The notes under the pieces are model-generated. The model saw only the letters and a program-made list of their open reading frames with translations. It searched no databases and had not been told where the DNA came from. Of a stretch of 64,000 bases of DNA, positions 23,451 through 36,706 are shown piece by piece. The DNA is taken from the NCBI RefSeq assembly GCF_050908995.1, contig NC_135121.1, forward strand, positions 9,362,001 to 9,426,000, given 5' to 3'. The stretch comes from Andrena cerasifolii (taxonomy: Eukaryota; Arthropoda; Insecta; Hymenoptera; Andrenidae). The position numbers were made by a program, and so were the translations under genes. Numbering within the stretch: position 1 is the stretch's first letter; every line of letters begins with the position of its first letter.

Positions 23451-26400
23451 TGTTCGTCTCCGCGGTCAGATCCTTACAGAGTCATCGATAAACCCCCTTT
23501 TCTTCGCAACCTACTTCCTCGACGATCCTATTCTCCTGGTACCTCGAGAGCGATCCCCGACCAGGTTCACTGTCGTTGAACAACGGCCCCCTCGAGTGGT
23601 CAAGTTTGCATCGACCTGCAGACACGCGTTGCTAGAAGTTTGGCATCCCGGCCACCAGAACCACGGATCCTTGTTCCTGACCACTCGGTCGTGACTTCCT
23701 CTTGGCGTTCGCCGCGCTGTCAATAAACACGTCCAGTGTCAACGACTGACATTGTTCCCTCCTCGCCATAATTCGTCTACCTGGGGACCAACGATATCCC
23801 TTCTGACCGTCCACTACTGAACAGTTGGCAAACTTCATGAATGCAGGTTTACCAGGGGACTAAGCTTGTCGACACTCTGAAACCCACCTCCACGTGTCGT
23901 TCCCCTGTCAGCGAGAGATAACAAATGTACCGCCGCTATTCTTCACGGTCTTCTCGGAAGGCCATCCCGTCTGCTTAAAATAAAGAAGCGGACTCGAACC
24001 ACCTCGAGGTCCACCGGCCACTTAATCTCCCGGATTACGGCGTTTTTCGCGCTTCAAGCAGCTCCAGACGAACGTTCCCCGATTCCTTCTCCAATTAGAT
24101 GAGGCACGGCTTGCGCGCCAGCCGACTGATTCGGAGCGCAATTCTTCTTCCGGACGGTTCCGCCGCTGTCGTTTTCATCGCGCGGCTCGTTAAAAAAGTT
24201 TTCGTCGAACCCGCGGCCGCCTCGTGCCGGCCCGAGAGGCACGGTTTATTTTTACGTGCGGGATGCCTGCGAGGATTCCGTGGGTGCTCTTCTTCGTTCG
24301 GCCCCTGGTAGCCGGCCAATTCGGCGATTTCCTCGTCGCAGAAAAGAGCCCACCTTTTTTCCCCGGTGGCTGTTGCTCCCAAGCAACAGCAAACCGACCC
24401 CTTCCTGGCTAATTTGCCGCCCGATCCCGCGGATTCTTGGCCCCTTCGAGGCTACGTTCCTCGATTGGCAGCGCGCACCGAGCAACGACAGACGTTAGCC
24501 TGACATATTTTCTCGTCACCATTGTCAAACGACGCCTCTCAATCCTCCCTGTCGCCTGTCTCGCTCCACTAGGTAGCTATCCATTCTACGCACTCCTTTA
24601 GAGTTTCGATGGTAGGCTTCGGTTTACACTCGAGCAATCCTTGAGGGTCTAACGTTGAAGTAGCCAAAGGTTTAGCTAATCCTGGGGCCACGTCGATTAT
24701 AGTTTCAACCGATAAATTATCCCCGCTCGGTGTCGATACGCGATAATCGCCAGCGGCAGGATCCTATTCCTCTACCCAAGGCAGATCGAACCTGGCGACG
24801 GTTTCCACCTCGTCACATTCACCGATCCTCACCAACCACCACCGACCATCTATTTTCACGCCGGTGCACTGCACTGCCGTGTCAGGGGGCCACCGTTTCG
24901 CGGAGCACGATCAATTAGCAGGGAAACTCGAGGGGGCATGTGGCGTGTACGCAGCGAGGATCACCTGTTCGCTTCGACACTTTTACCCTCTTCGCAGGAG
25001 GAAGACAGAGATCCGAAGTGTCACTTTATTCCAAGATCGTCGGGAAGCTCTTCGAGATCCACGATCGCGGACGGGTCAGAATTAATCACAGAGAACGTTG
25101 GAAATCTGCATCGCAGAGTAGCCAGCAGGTAGAGTACACTCTTTCTAGCGATCTATCTTGGAATCGCAACGTCGTGGCTCGTCCGTCGTCCCTCGCCGAG
25201 CATGATCGCGCGACGTTGTTCGATCTGCTGGATGGGACAGGAGGTCTCCACGGTTCCGCGGCTACTATGTCGATTCGCGCCCGGTTCTCTCGGTTCAGCA
25301 GGGTCGTCGCTCGTGTCGGCGAGTTGGTCGAATCACTGGGAGGAGAATCGCGTCGGAGCGCGCGTCATGTCGCGCACGATTCCCACCGAAATGCGTATTG
25401 CGATACGCGGCGAACGCCAGACTACTCGATGTACGAAGTGGCTAAGAGCCGTTTGCGCGACGAGTCTCTCGGCTCCCCGCGACCAGAAATAGCCACCCTT
25501 CTTACACTTCTCCAATACATCTTTAGAAACGTGGTGCACGGACCCCAGGCCTGTACCGCGGTGGTCGCGCGCGCTAAGGGTGTACACACGCGCCGCCGTG
25601 CTCCGCGGATGCAGGCCAGGAGGAGAGATTTTTCACCGTCACACGCGAGGAACACCCCCTTGGGAGCTGGCGTGTAACCGAAACTGGGACTGGTCGGGGC
25701 TTAATTTACATTCATCTTGAATTGAAGGGGAAATATTGGATTCTTGGCTCTAAATAGGTACTCGAAGAGTATTTCAGAATTATATGCGGGTTTCATTGCG
25801 CTTCGCATTGTTAAGGGTGTCAAACAGGGGTGAGTAGATAGCTGCGAAGTTTAAGTTAAACGTGGGCTGGAGAATTATTTTACACGTGTGCTTGAAATGG
25901 AGAGATTCGAAGTCCCGACTAAGGAAGCTCGTGGAAACGAGGCTAGATCCGTTTTCAAACAGCGGAGCAATAAGATTGGAAATGGCACGGTTGGGCGTCA
26001 ATAACCCCGAACGCGGTTGCATCAATTATTTAAGAAACAACGATGGAAAAGGGCAGTGTTGACGGGCGGGTTCTATTTAAAGCGTCCCGATTGTTGCCAC
26101 GAACGCCTACCGCAGGCCCAATTTCTTTCTTTAGGACGCGTTGCGTCATTATTTGATATAAATCGCGCGGCTTTCCGGGCTGTACGCGCGGGGAACTGTT
26201 CTCGACCCAGTTCCAACCGCGATACGAGTTATCGCGCCTGATTCTGATCAGTTAAAATTATCGAACGTCGCGCTCGCGCCTCGATTCCGCGACAAAAGGG
26301 AAATAAGGGTCGCGCGCAAGGAAAGGGCGAGGAGAAAGCCAGCGCTCGAGATAAATGGAGATGGGAATCGGTATCGCCGGGATAACTGATGCCGTGGACA

Positions 26401-27262
26401 AGCTGGTTTATTTATCTCGATGCCCATCGAGCGACACAAGTGATGGAGTGCGCGATAAATCAGCCCAGTGCGCGTGTCACTGTTCGCAATTCACGAAAGA
26501 CGAATGGGACACCTGTTACCATTTTTCAGTCGCGCGGCACAGGGGACGGTTATCGGTTTGGTTTCCACGTTTTCGAAATGCCAGTAAATTTCAATGGCCG
26601 CGAACAGATCGGACGGTGCCAACAGATGCGACAAGCACGTTGCCTCGGAACGTTGCAGAATTATGATTGACTTTGAATCGAGGATTGATACTTTGCCACC
26701 GTGGCCTTCGACGGGCAATCTGTCGCGGTGAATTGGTCAGGAATCGGCAGGGGATCGCTTCGATGCTGCGAGCGTAGGTTTAGATTGAACGCAGAGTGGC
26801 GCAGCGCGGAACACTGCGCTTTCTTTGGAAGCCCAACACAGCTGCGCATATCGCGCTTCATTAGTTACTGCGCTGCGTCACCCTGCGTCTAATCTGTGCC
26901 TGTGTGCGCCTACGTTGACGGCGTGGAATATAGGCGAGAAAGGGGGATGCAACAGAAGCGCAGCGACAAAGTGACTGCAGTGAAGTGAGATTTGGTTCGT
27001 TCCGGTTGTTAATTTCATGACGACTCGCTGAGCGCACCGTCGCTGGCAACTCTATCGTGGGTATGTAGGTAACAATATATTTATCTCAGAAAACGAAGAG
27101 ATCGTGCCCCGCTTCAACGTCAGCTCTCAACAGCTTGGAGATGACTGAAGGGGTGAATGATTTTATTCAGTCTTGCTCTTGTTATTCTTTCTAACAAAGG
27201 TATTTATTCTCATGGATTCACTCCTATTGTAGGAAAGAAATCTAATTGTTTCCATATCTTCC

Positions 27263-27652
27263 ACAACCCCTGGCAATAAGTTTGGAACCAAACGCGAAAA
27301 TACGAAATTAACGAGAAACACCAATATTTTTTATGTATAATATGCAACGGTTTATATATGAAACGCGCGGTAATGTTAAATTGGTCTGTTTTAAAGTAGA
27401 AGCACCAAAAATAATTACGAATTTTGTTTATTATATTGTTTCTTCCATATTTTATTATATAATTAATTATATTGTATTATATAATAAACAAAATTCTTAA
27501 TTATTTTTGGTGCTTTTACTTTAAAATAGACGAATTTAACATTACTACGTGTTTCATATATATACCGTTGCATATTATACATAAAAAATATTGGTGTTTC
27601 TCGTTAATTTCGAATTTTTGCGTTTGCTTCCAAACTTATTGCCAGGGGTTGT
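27263..27652. mobile_element. Near-perfect 390-bp palindromic MITE
   Basis: Starts ACAACCCCTGGCAATAAG and ends with its reverse complement CTTATTGCCAGGGGTTGT. Arms of about 185 bp match with few differences through to an AT-rich centre near 27,455. The termini (CTGGCAATAAGTTTGGAA) look like a Tc1/mariner-type end, but I cannot confirm a TA duplication. It has no coding capacity. Confidence 0.85.
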
Positions 27653-28889
27653 AGCAGCTAAAGGCATCGACATTGAAGAAACACTTCGTGCAACCAAAAC
27701 GGACTCTCCCAGAGAGGCTGTTTCGTTCCCCAGGCTATCCGCTGTGATTTACGATAATTGTTCGACTTATGGCCGGACAATAATTGCTAGACGGCCCAAG
27801 GCTGTTGCTGATTTATCTCGAATTGTTTCTGTCGCCGCGTTTTGGCCGGCGCCGCGGCGGTAACTCATGAAACCGTCAAGGAACGTCCACCTCGCGGCAC
27901 GAGGTAAAAACTGGTGCACGCTCTCGCGCTTTCCTTCGTTTTATAAATTCCGTCACGCACGCGAGAACGCGCGTCTCGATTCGTCGGGGTGGAAATTCAG
28001 GAGCATCGTAAACTGTCTTTCATACCGCCGCGATGAACGAAAAACAAACGATGACCCCGTCCCGAGAACGTTGTTTTCACTGTTGGCAGGGGATCGCTTG
28101 CCGGTTTTTAACTTGCCAAACATCCGCCTGACAGCCCATGATTTCGCGAAACTGAGCGGACGCCTAGTTTCCATGCAAAACGCAAGCGGTCGCGCTATCG
28201 ATGCCCACTTCGGCGGGTCTCCTAAATCCGCGATCTTTGACGGGCTGCCAGGGACCCTGAAAACGCCTCGCCGAGGGAACTTAACGTGTCAACGCCACCC
28301 CTGTGAGTCAGTAGCAGCGGTATCGAGCTATCGATAATGCGAGGCGCGGCGAATATTAGATTCCACGCTCGTAAATCGCTCCTTTATGATGGAGCAGCGG
28401 AAGCCTCGATTCGGACCCGCGTGTAAATCATTTGACGGTGTGTCCCGCGCGCAAAGAGGTGACGATAAATTAATTAAGTCGTCGGGGGGGCGGCGGGCTC
28501 GATAGAGTTATTCAACGTTAAGTGAAATATAAATCGAGTCACCTTGAAAGCGGTTGCAGCATGCCCGATGCAATAATAGATGGAATGCTATTTCTACGGT
28601 TTTATTTACGCGGGACGGTCGCATGTACCACCGTTCGCGCGTACTTTGTACAATGCACCGATTTAACCGGTGATTTATGATTAAATGAAAGCCAATTCTA
28701 AACATAACTCGCGACCACGTTGTCCGCGCTGCCGCGTTGGTCGGGGACACGTCGATTGACTCGATTTGGGAGGTTCGAGTGGTAATTGGGTGATTTCAGA
28801 CCTTGTGGGGTGAAGTGGATGGGGAGGGAGTCCGGAAGATCGTTTGGATGGTAATTGATTTACTTAAAAGCTGTGCGAAGGCAGAGTTG

Positions 28890-29455
28890 TGCTGAATTAC
28901 AATTGAATTACTCCATGAATTATAATTACAAAATAATTAAATTACACCGTATTCGATTACAGTGTAATTCGTAATTCAGATCTCGCATTCGATTAAAATA
29001 GATCGCAATTCGTAATTGCAATGTATTTGCAATTGTAATTGCATAGTACAATGTAATTGAATTATAATTAAGAATTAAGAGGTGATCACGTTAAGAGGTA
29101 ATAAGAGGTGGGAAAATAAATATGTAGGTAAAGGTTTCGAACAGAAAAAAAATAATATGAATGCTGAATATGGTATTATTCATAAATTGATAATGTATAA
29201 AGAGAAATAAACTCCTTTGTTGCATTTTTTCCACTTTTTTTCTCACTTCTTCAGAGTTTTGAGTTGCAATTCAATTACATTGTATTTCAATTACATTGTA
29301 ATTCAATTACACGCACAATTACAGTAATTAGCAATCGAATTAATTGAAAAGTTTGAATTATGTAATTGAGTTGCAACGTAATTGAATTACTATGTAATTG
29401 AAATACAATGTAATTAAATTACGTAATTAAATTACAGTGTAATTAGCACAACTGT
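28890..29455. repeat. AT-rich degenerate repeat of AATTACAATG-type units
   Basis: Two blocks (about 28,890-29,070 and 29,265-29,450) consist of variations on CAATGTAATTGAATTA and its near-palindromic complement, separated by less ordered AT-rich DNA. It looks like simple-sequence expansion; no transposon ends are visible. Confidence 0.75.
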
Positions 29456-32400
29456 GTGTGAAGGTACTTCCTTGAAATCAATGCTTGCAAGGACTAATCT
29501 CGTCGATCGTCGAGGACTTTGATACCGAGGGTCTCTGACTTGAAAAGTGTAATACTGGTGCCTTTCAACTGGAGAGAACTGACAATAGGGAGTCATAATA
29601 ATTATAAATTATGATGTTTAAGAATTCCGATACCGTGGGACTCGTGGAATCTTCAGCTTCAAACTCCTAGGGTTGGACGTTTTCGAGCTCTGAATCGCGA
29701 GCCCGATTCAATTCAACAGAATAACATTCCACAAGTAGTAGAGCGGCTCAGAGAGCTGTGAGCCGCGCAACTAGAAGGTCAGTGATGGGACCCACATGCT
29801 CGATCATCAATATTGATAGCCTGAATTGCAGATGTATGGAATCATCCCAGTGCAATTTGTTTTGATACGCAACGATGAATTAATATCATTGTTGCACGGA
29901 GGAAAGCTTTACAATGTTTTCTCAAGACACGGTGTACATAAGCCCTGCTCTTTGTCACCTGTCAGAAGTATTACTAAATGCCCGACACTTTCTCGCCACC
30001 AGAATCCTTCTACTTTGATATACTGCCAAAAGCATCTTTGATTGCCCGGCGCTATCGGAACAGTGAAAAAACTGAGGATACGATAAAATTGCGGCGTTGT
30101 GGTCAAGGTGAGATTGTTTCGAGGAGGACAGTGTGCCAGGCAGCCGAAACGAAGGCATTGCTTCCGTACTCTCAACCGCACGAACTGTCAGGATTCCAAG
30201 CATAACAATAATTTCACCAAGATAGAGTTAAGCAAGTTAATTTCACAATAGACAAGCCAAAACAACTGAAACCTTACTTTAAACGGTCCCCAGGGTCTGG
30301 GTTACCACTCGCAATTGAAATCCTCCTTCGATTCACCCCCATTTCACCCCCACAGCTTTGGCAAGCACCCTGAATAATCCTCGCACACTGCCATTCGACA
30401 CTACCGCCCAAATCTCTCCGTATCTCGTAAACCGATCATTCCTCCGCTCGCTTGTCTCCCCGTAATCCGTTACCACGATCAACGCGGCAAAGCCAGCCCG
30501 GACTATTCTCGTTTGGAGGTGTATCGCCGAAGCGGCGACGGCGGCTGGCAAAAGCCTTTCTTCCGATCGGCGTGCCGAAAGCGCGCCAGGCATTTTGCAA
30601 TTAATTAAGGCCTAATTAACGATGGAAACGAGACGTCTCGGGATCGGGTGGCATGCGCCGGCGTCGCCCGCGACGGACGCTAACGGGGGCCGTTCTTCCA
30701 GGAAGCGTGAAACACCGGCAGAATGCGTTCCGGTATAAATCATGTCGGGGCACCGGGGAGAAGGGGAGAAAAAGAATCCGCCCGGTAGTGAATTAAGGGG
30801 TGAGAGAGCCAGGCGAAAGGGAGCGGGCTGGTGCGCGAGAGGAGGAGAGGCAACGGGCGCGGAGATCGCCCGAGAAGAATGAGAGACGTGTTCGTGCATT
30901 GCGGGAGTAGTTGGAATGGCGGTGAGTTCTTGGTTGTCTTCAGGCTTTGGCATCGAACCAGATATTCTATCTACCTTGCTGCGGTGCGCCTTGCTTTTAG
31001 TTTAATTTAGATGGTGATATCGTGACGTAACGTATTTAACGCGGAGGCATAGATGTCTTGTTAGTTGCCGTTTAGCCAATTACTCAAAAACGTTTGATGC
31101 GGCGCGCCCTTTATTCCGCGACCGTTCCCTTTGTGCGCCGGCCGCGGTAATGAGCGCTGCGAGCCGCCATCGCGCTCGTTAACAGCGAGACTAGCCCGCT
31201 TTGGCCGCGGCAGGGAACGGCGCGGGATAGTTCGATGTGCCCGCTGCGCAGATTCCAGTGGCTACGTTTCTTTGTTAAATGCAATAAAGCGGAGGGTGCG
31301 AACTGACCGTGCACGACGACGTGGTGGTGACCCCCTCTCTCCTGGTGACTCGAGTTACCTCCGCCGAAGATTCTGTACAGAGAAGGTTTTCACAGGCTGT
31401 TAGCTAAAACAGTGGAGGAACACTGACTCGGAATGTTTGTTAACGTCTGGAGGACTTGCCTTGTTTCGTTTTGGATGTGATCGAAATGTTGGAAGCCATT
31501 GTGCTGAACTCCACATCACACCGTCATTCTGCAACAGAGAAACAATGGGGATCTTGTGAAACTCCGTTAAGCTAGTTCTGCTAAACCGATTCGAATTCGA
31601 ATCTTCACTCGCGCCTCTCGCGGCAGTGCTGCCGCCCCAGGATAACCGACGCGCACTCGAATATCGGATTTCAGTAAAGAGGTGAACTCTTGTTCGGTCG
31701 GCTGGTAACTTATCGACTCGGAAGCTCGAGAAAACCGACCTCCACTCGCGGGATTTACCCCAATCTTCGATAAACTGTTCCTGTGTGCTTAAAGCAACCT
31801 ATCCATAAAAGATCATCGTGTTTTCTTCTTCGAAGATCTTCAAGCTTCCGCGCACAGATCGATAGGGGAATATGAATTCGCGTACTGCGCACGCGCGGTA
31901 GATCTCGCGCAGTTGCCCGCCCCGGGCAACCCGCCTTACATCTTTTCAAGAATAAAAGTTATCGCGAGCTGCCCCTGCCAGAAACGACGCACACGTCGCC
32001 GCCGGTTTACCCACTCGCGCGGCGGATTGAGATATTTTGTGGGGTAGAGCGACGGGCGCCCCTTCGGGGCTCGATCGAGTCCGTGGGTCGGATAAATCGA
32101 ACGTTACACGTAGATGGTCAAAGCGGCGTCGGTGGATCAACCTTTAGTTTAAGCGAAATCTATTTCCGACACGCGGCACCCGTATTCGTTCGTCTGATTG
32201 GCTGGCCCGCTAGCACCGCGCGGGGTTGGCCGCATTTTCTTGTATTTCGCCTCTAATCGGGTCACTTCCGCCATTGATTTCGACGCCGTGGTACACGCGG
32301 ATCCAACGTAAAGTCGCGAACAAATAAATAGCCCCGCCGGGCGAACTGCAGTTTCGCGGCGCGCGATCCTCGAACAAGCTCGAGGAACTACATATCGTCT

Positions 32401-34143
32401 AAGAAACTTTCATAAACACCCCGGAACCCCCTGGCTTTGATGCCACCCAACGAAAATATACTCGCCCCGCAAACCCATTTCACTGGGCCACCCTAATCCT
32501 ATTATCATAGATTCGGCTTAGCTTCGGCTGTATCTCATTTACACAAATTGCGGCGATGCTTAGATTAGGACTTTCCGAAACACACCAGCAGGGGTTTGGA
32601 ATTCGTTATGATACAAATCTGATTGAACGTAGCCTGTGGAATCGGTACAGCTGACGGAAAAAGTTTCAGCTAATTTGTATTACGAAATTTCGCAGCGCCT
32701 TGGTTTACGCTTTGACCTGTCGAAGCCGCGGTATTGTAAGCGGCAGGTCGTCGTCGCGCGCTTCCTTCGCAGAGAGTCAAGGCTCGTTTAATCATCTTTC
32801 CTAAAAACTTGGCCTTCGCACTGGACCCCGCGGTTTGATTCACTGGACTCCTCCCCCGACCGCGCGCGGAAACTGTGCCAGCGAAACGGCACGGCTATTT
32901 TACGAGGCGCCTTGAGCACGTAACACAGAATTTCATTTCGGCACCGTGCTCCGCGATGCGTTTATTAGACGGGACACTGTCGTCGTCGCTGCAAAGCCCG
33001 GGGCCCAGTTGCTCGCGGCCGCCGCGCAACCTTGCCTCGCTCCTCCGAATAACACGTTTCCTCCCCGAGGAAGACGCTCGCCTCGCCGTCTACCGAAATC
33101 CTCTGATCGTCGAACCTCCCGCTTGTTTTCAGAATTAATGCACCCGCTGCCGCGATTAGCTAAAAGGGAAAAGTTAGGGGTGCGGATTTTAGGCGACGGT
33201 TCGCCTTTAGTCGTCGTGGTTCTCAGGGAAACTGATGGTACTTCCAGTGGATGTTCGGAGTGTGCCGTCAGTCACTTTGACGCTACAGATAGTTATTAAT
33301 CGCAGTAGCGTTCGCGCTGGACGAGCGATAATCACTAGGAGATTTGCAACGGCCTGCCTGTACGCTTCCGCATGGCACGCTGACAGCATTCCATATCTGT
33401 CATCGGGGCGACAGCTCGACGACCAGAGGATGGACACTGTATTACGCATAAGCGATTCTTCTGTTCTCCTCCACCGAGAATTGGTCCCCTTACGCATCCG
33501 TTTCTATCAACCTCTGCAGCGATCCACTGACCCCTTGAATTCGTTGTCAGAAGCCGTCGCGAGCGCGCGATTCGCGACGAGCGTAACGATACCTACAGAT
33601 TCAAGAGGACCTCGCGCCCGATGTCTCGCATCGTGGAGAACGCAGCCGCAAGGCCGAGCACGCGGGCAACCGGGCATACCGTCCCGTCCACGTAATCGTC
33701 TATTATTTTTCAATCGCTCGGGGGGAGACAGCTCGTCCGCGGCGCGTCCCGAAATAATCAGCGCGAAATTCACGCACTCGGGGCGGTCCGATCCAAGGGC
33801 AACGCGACAATCGTGAACGCAAAATCTGCCCGCGGACGGGCGGAGGGGGGGTTACTGTCTCACCGTCCAGAAGAGAGAGAACGATCGAGGAAGTCGCGGG
33901 ACAGGGTACGATCGTTCGATACCAGCAGAACGGAGCCCAGCGCGCTGTTCGAATGCCGCCTGAATGCGTTCGACACTTGCACAACACTCACGAAAATAGC
34001 ACGACGAAGAGCTGACACGGTGACGGCGAGCGGAACAGGAGAGAACGAGCGAACCGACGAAAAGAAACTTTAAAGCGGATAGAGATAGATAGATTGAGAG
34101 AGAGAGAAGAAAGGAAGGGGCTTGATGAGAAATAGAGACTCAC

Positions 34144-34600
34144 CTCCAGGGAAGCACACACGGTTGCGGTCGGTTTTCGATTGGATTCGCCACCGATTCG
34201 AGGCGAGCCCGCTGCTCGATCGCTCACTACTCTGTGCGCGATCGATGGATCGGCCACTGGATTAAATCGTTTCACCACTTTGCGCTCGGAATCCCCGAAT
34301 ATATCCCCCGAGGCGGTGAGGAAGCCAGCCGGCGGCTATCTCGAGACTGCTACCAATGCCAGCCGCAACGCGTCCCGACACCCTCCACGCTTCTCTTCTG
34401 CCTCTTCTTCTCCTTCGCCGTTGTCGTCGTCGTGGTCGTGCTCGTGGTCTTCTTCATCGCCGTCGTGTTCTTTCCTTTCTTCGCTTCTTTCGCCCGCATC
34501 TCCACCGTTCGGCTGCGGCAGCGGCGCTCTGCCGAGGGGCGTCGTCTACCCCTCGAGTCGATGACGATGCACGGGGAACGACGCACCTGTTGTCGAAGCA
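34144..34600 (-). other. Possible distant 5' exon of Unc-89 (splice donor at 34,143/34,144)
   Basis: On the minus strand a strong donor, CTGGAG|GTGAGT, ends a GC-rich, CpG-rich stretch. It faces the Unc-89 coding start about 10.7 kb downstream, as expected for a non-coding first exon. The upstream limit is arbitrary and there is no transcript evidence. Confidence 0.2.
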
Positions 34601-34788
34601 CCGGCTCAATTTTCAATCGCCTCCGCCTCGCGTAGAATCGTGGGAATTTTTTAGGCAACCCTGACAAATGGAATCAGAGAGTCACTTGTTGTCGAGGTCT
34701 TTGGGGTACGGGTGGAGGGATGGTGATGAAGAGCTTGGAATGGATTGGAAATTCTCTTGGCAGATGTTTTTACCTGTGTGCTCGCGGT

Positions 34789-35361
34789 TTAAGGGGTCAT
34801 GCTCAGTCAGGAGGACGAAATAAGGGTGGTCTTTGGAAATTTTTTACTCAGAAGCTATAACACATTTCTCAAAAAATCTTTTTTCCTTTTAAGGATTGCA
34901 TCTAGAACCGTGCATCGTAATTTTTTTGTTTAAAAATATTTATCAATAACTATGTTATTGTCCATCACTCGAAGGCTCTCTAAATAAAAAGGCTTCTGCG
35001 GTGACCACTGCTGCTCGAAAGTCGATCATCTAAAATAAAAAATTCAAAAGAATTTACTTATTATGTTATATTATCTTGTATTTGAACGAAGGATTTTTCG
35101 AAATATTGATTTGGGGAAAAATGGCTGATGTTTAAAAGAAAACTAAGCATCGGATAAAAAAATCCTTCGTTCAAATACTAGATAATATAATATAATAAGT
35201 AAATTGGTAAATATTTTTAAATAAAAAAATTCCAATGCACAGTACTGGATGTAATCCTTAAAAGGAAAAAAGATTTTTTGAGAAATGTGTTATAGCTTTT
35301 GAGTAAAAAATTTCCAAAGACCACCCTTTTTTCGGCCTCCTGACTGAGCATGACCCCTTAA
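34789..35361. mobile_element. Palindromic MITE flanked by TTAA
   Basis: Starts TTAAGGGGTCATGCTCAGTC and ends with the complement (CTGACTGAGCATGACCCCTTAA). Arms of about 140 bp match closely. An inner inverted repeat (TATTTGAACGAAGGATTTTT) extends the pairing towards the centre. TTAA at both outer ends suggests TTAA target duplication, as in the piggyBac superfamily. Confidence 0.85.
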
Positions 35362-36060
35362 AGGATTGCTGAGATCACTTTTTAAGTAATCCACTCGAAG
35401 AGTGCAAGAACCGCGACCTTTGGTATTCTCTCTCACCTTTGTGCTCGCGCCAAGGGTTACCCAGGCAATTACCGCTAGATCGTTACACAATTGTGAGTTA
35501 TCGGTACTATTAGAGCCACTAGATGCCCCCTTCCGCGGTAAATATCGGCTTTCCATCGCACCCCAAGGATTAATTTCCGATAGCCCTGCGTCCCGGTTCG
35601 CGTTCGCCGAAGCGGTGGCTGTACGCGCGCCAAGCTTCAAGTTAAACAATCGGAAATGCTCGATTACGCAATCGAGAGGCATCGATCGTTTAAAAATACT
35701 GGCGATCTCGCAATAATAAATCGTGATTCGGATTCACGAGCATTCGGCGTGAGTCTCTTACGATCCTGTATCGTAAACCGTGCATACTGTTCGTAAACAG
35801 AATTCTTCCGGAGTGACGGGCACTCTTTCATCGACGTGGTGCGCACAGAATTCGTTCCACTGCATTGGCGTGTGTCTTCTGGCTTCTCGAAGACGTCGAC
35901 TTATCACTGAAATAAAACAGACGCCCCTTAGAATATCTTATAGCCCTCCAAAAAACCCATATCCTCGACACACTTAAGCTTCCATCCATCAGAAGAAAAG
36001 TATCGTGAACCAGAACGTAGCGTCGAGATATGTGAAAGAGCTCGTCATATAGAAAGTGTG

Positions 36061-36235
36061 ATGGAGAGCGTAGAATCGAAATATCTTTGAATGTCCTTGT
36101 GATCGAATTGCAGAAAAAGTTTGTCACGAGGAAAATTTGATCGAGAGCGTAGAGTCGAAATATCTTTGCCGCAAATGCTCGCCGCGAGGGAAACATTTCC
36201 CTCGCGATGGAGAGCAAGGGGTCGAAATATCTTTG
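36061..36235. repeat. Three-copy degenerate repeat
   Basis: Three copies of a block like GGAGAGCGTAGAATCGAAAT followed by ATCTTTG, at about 36,061-36,089, 36,142-36,168 and 36,206-36,235, spaced 65-80 bp apart. No coding frame runs through all three. Confidence 0.7.
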
Positions 36236-36706
36236 GATGCACTTGCATTATCGTTCCCCAGACAGACCGTAGAATCGGTTGTACTTTTGGCTGGTTCTAA
36301 TAATAATCAATGCCTGCGGGTCTCCAGGGATTTCACTAGCTGGTCCACGCCGATATGTACGTAGCGGGTCCCGCAATGCGTTGTATAGACTACAGACCAT
36401 AATTTCACCGTCAGCTAGCCGGCCGTGACTTGTCCTTTTTCCCCGCTGCTCAACAGCCGGCTTCTGTCCGGCGCCGATGGTACTTCGACGGATCGTTGGG
36501 AGTCTATTTGTGTTCTGACTTGGTTTTAATACCCCGCACTGGGCGACTCCGCCGCCGATGCACTTTTACGATAGACCAAATATGCCCCGACCCTTCGTTC
36601 TCGCCATTTTTTTTCACAAAGAAGCAGAAAGTCTCCCTCGCTCGGTCAACCTAAACGGAACTAGGCATTCAGAGGAAATTGACTCAAGGCACGAGGTGGT
36701 CAGAGT

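Noticed and set aside
22638..23579. 313-codon plus-strand open frame
   Set aside because: Antisense shadow of the Unc-89 first exon; Leu-rich composition derives from the Lys/Glu/Arg codons on the real strand.
24940..25677. 245-codon plus-strand open frame in the intergenic interval
   Set aside because: Arg/Ser-rich, no domain, overlapping frames of similar length in the same GC-rich DNA; looks like chance.
33235..33816. 193-codon plus-strand open frame
   Set aside because: No recognisable domain, composition typical of random GC-rich DNA, no plausible exon ends.
34181..34667. Overlapping open frames rich in Ser, Leu or Lys/Thr
   Set aside because: Low-complexity (GTC/CTT)n-type DNA read in several frames; more likely a first-exon/CpG region than coding.
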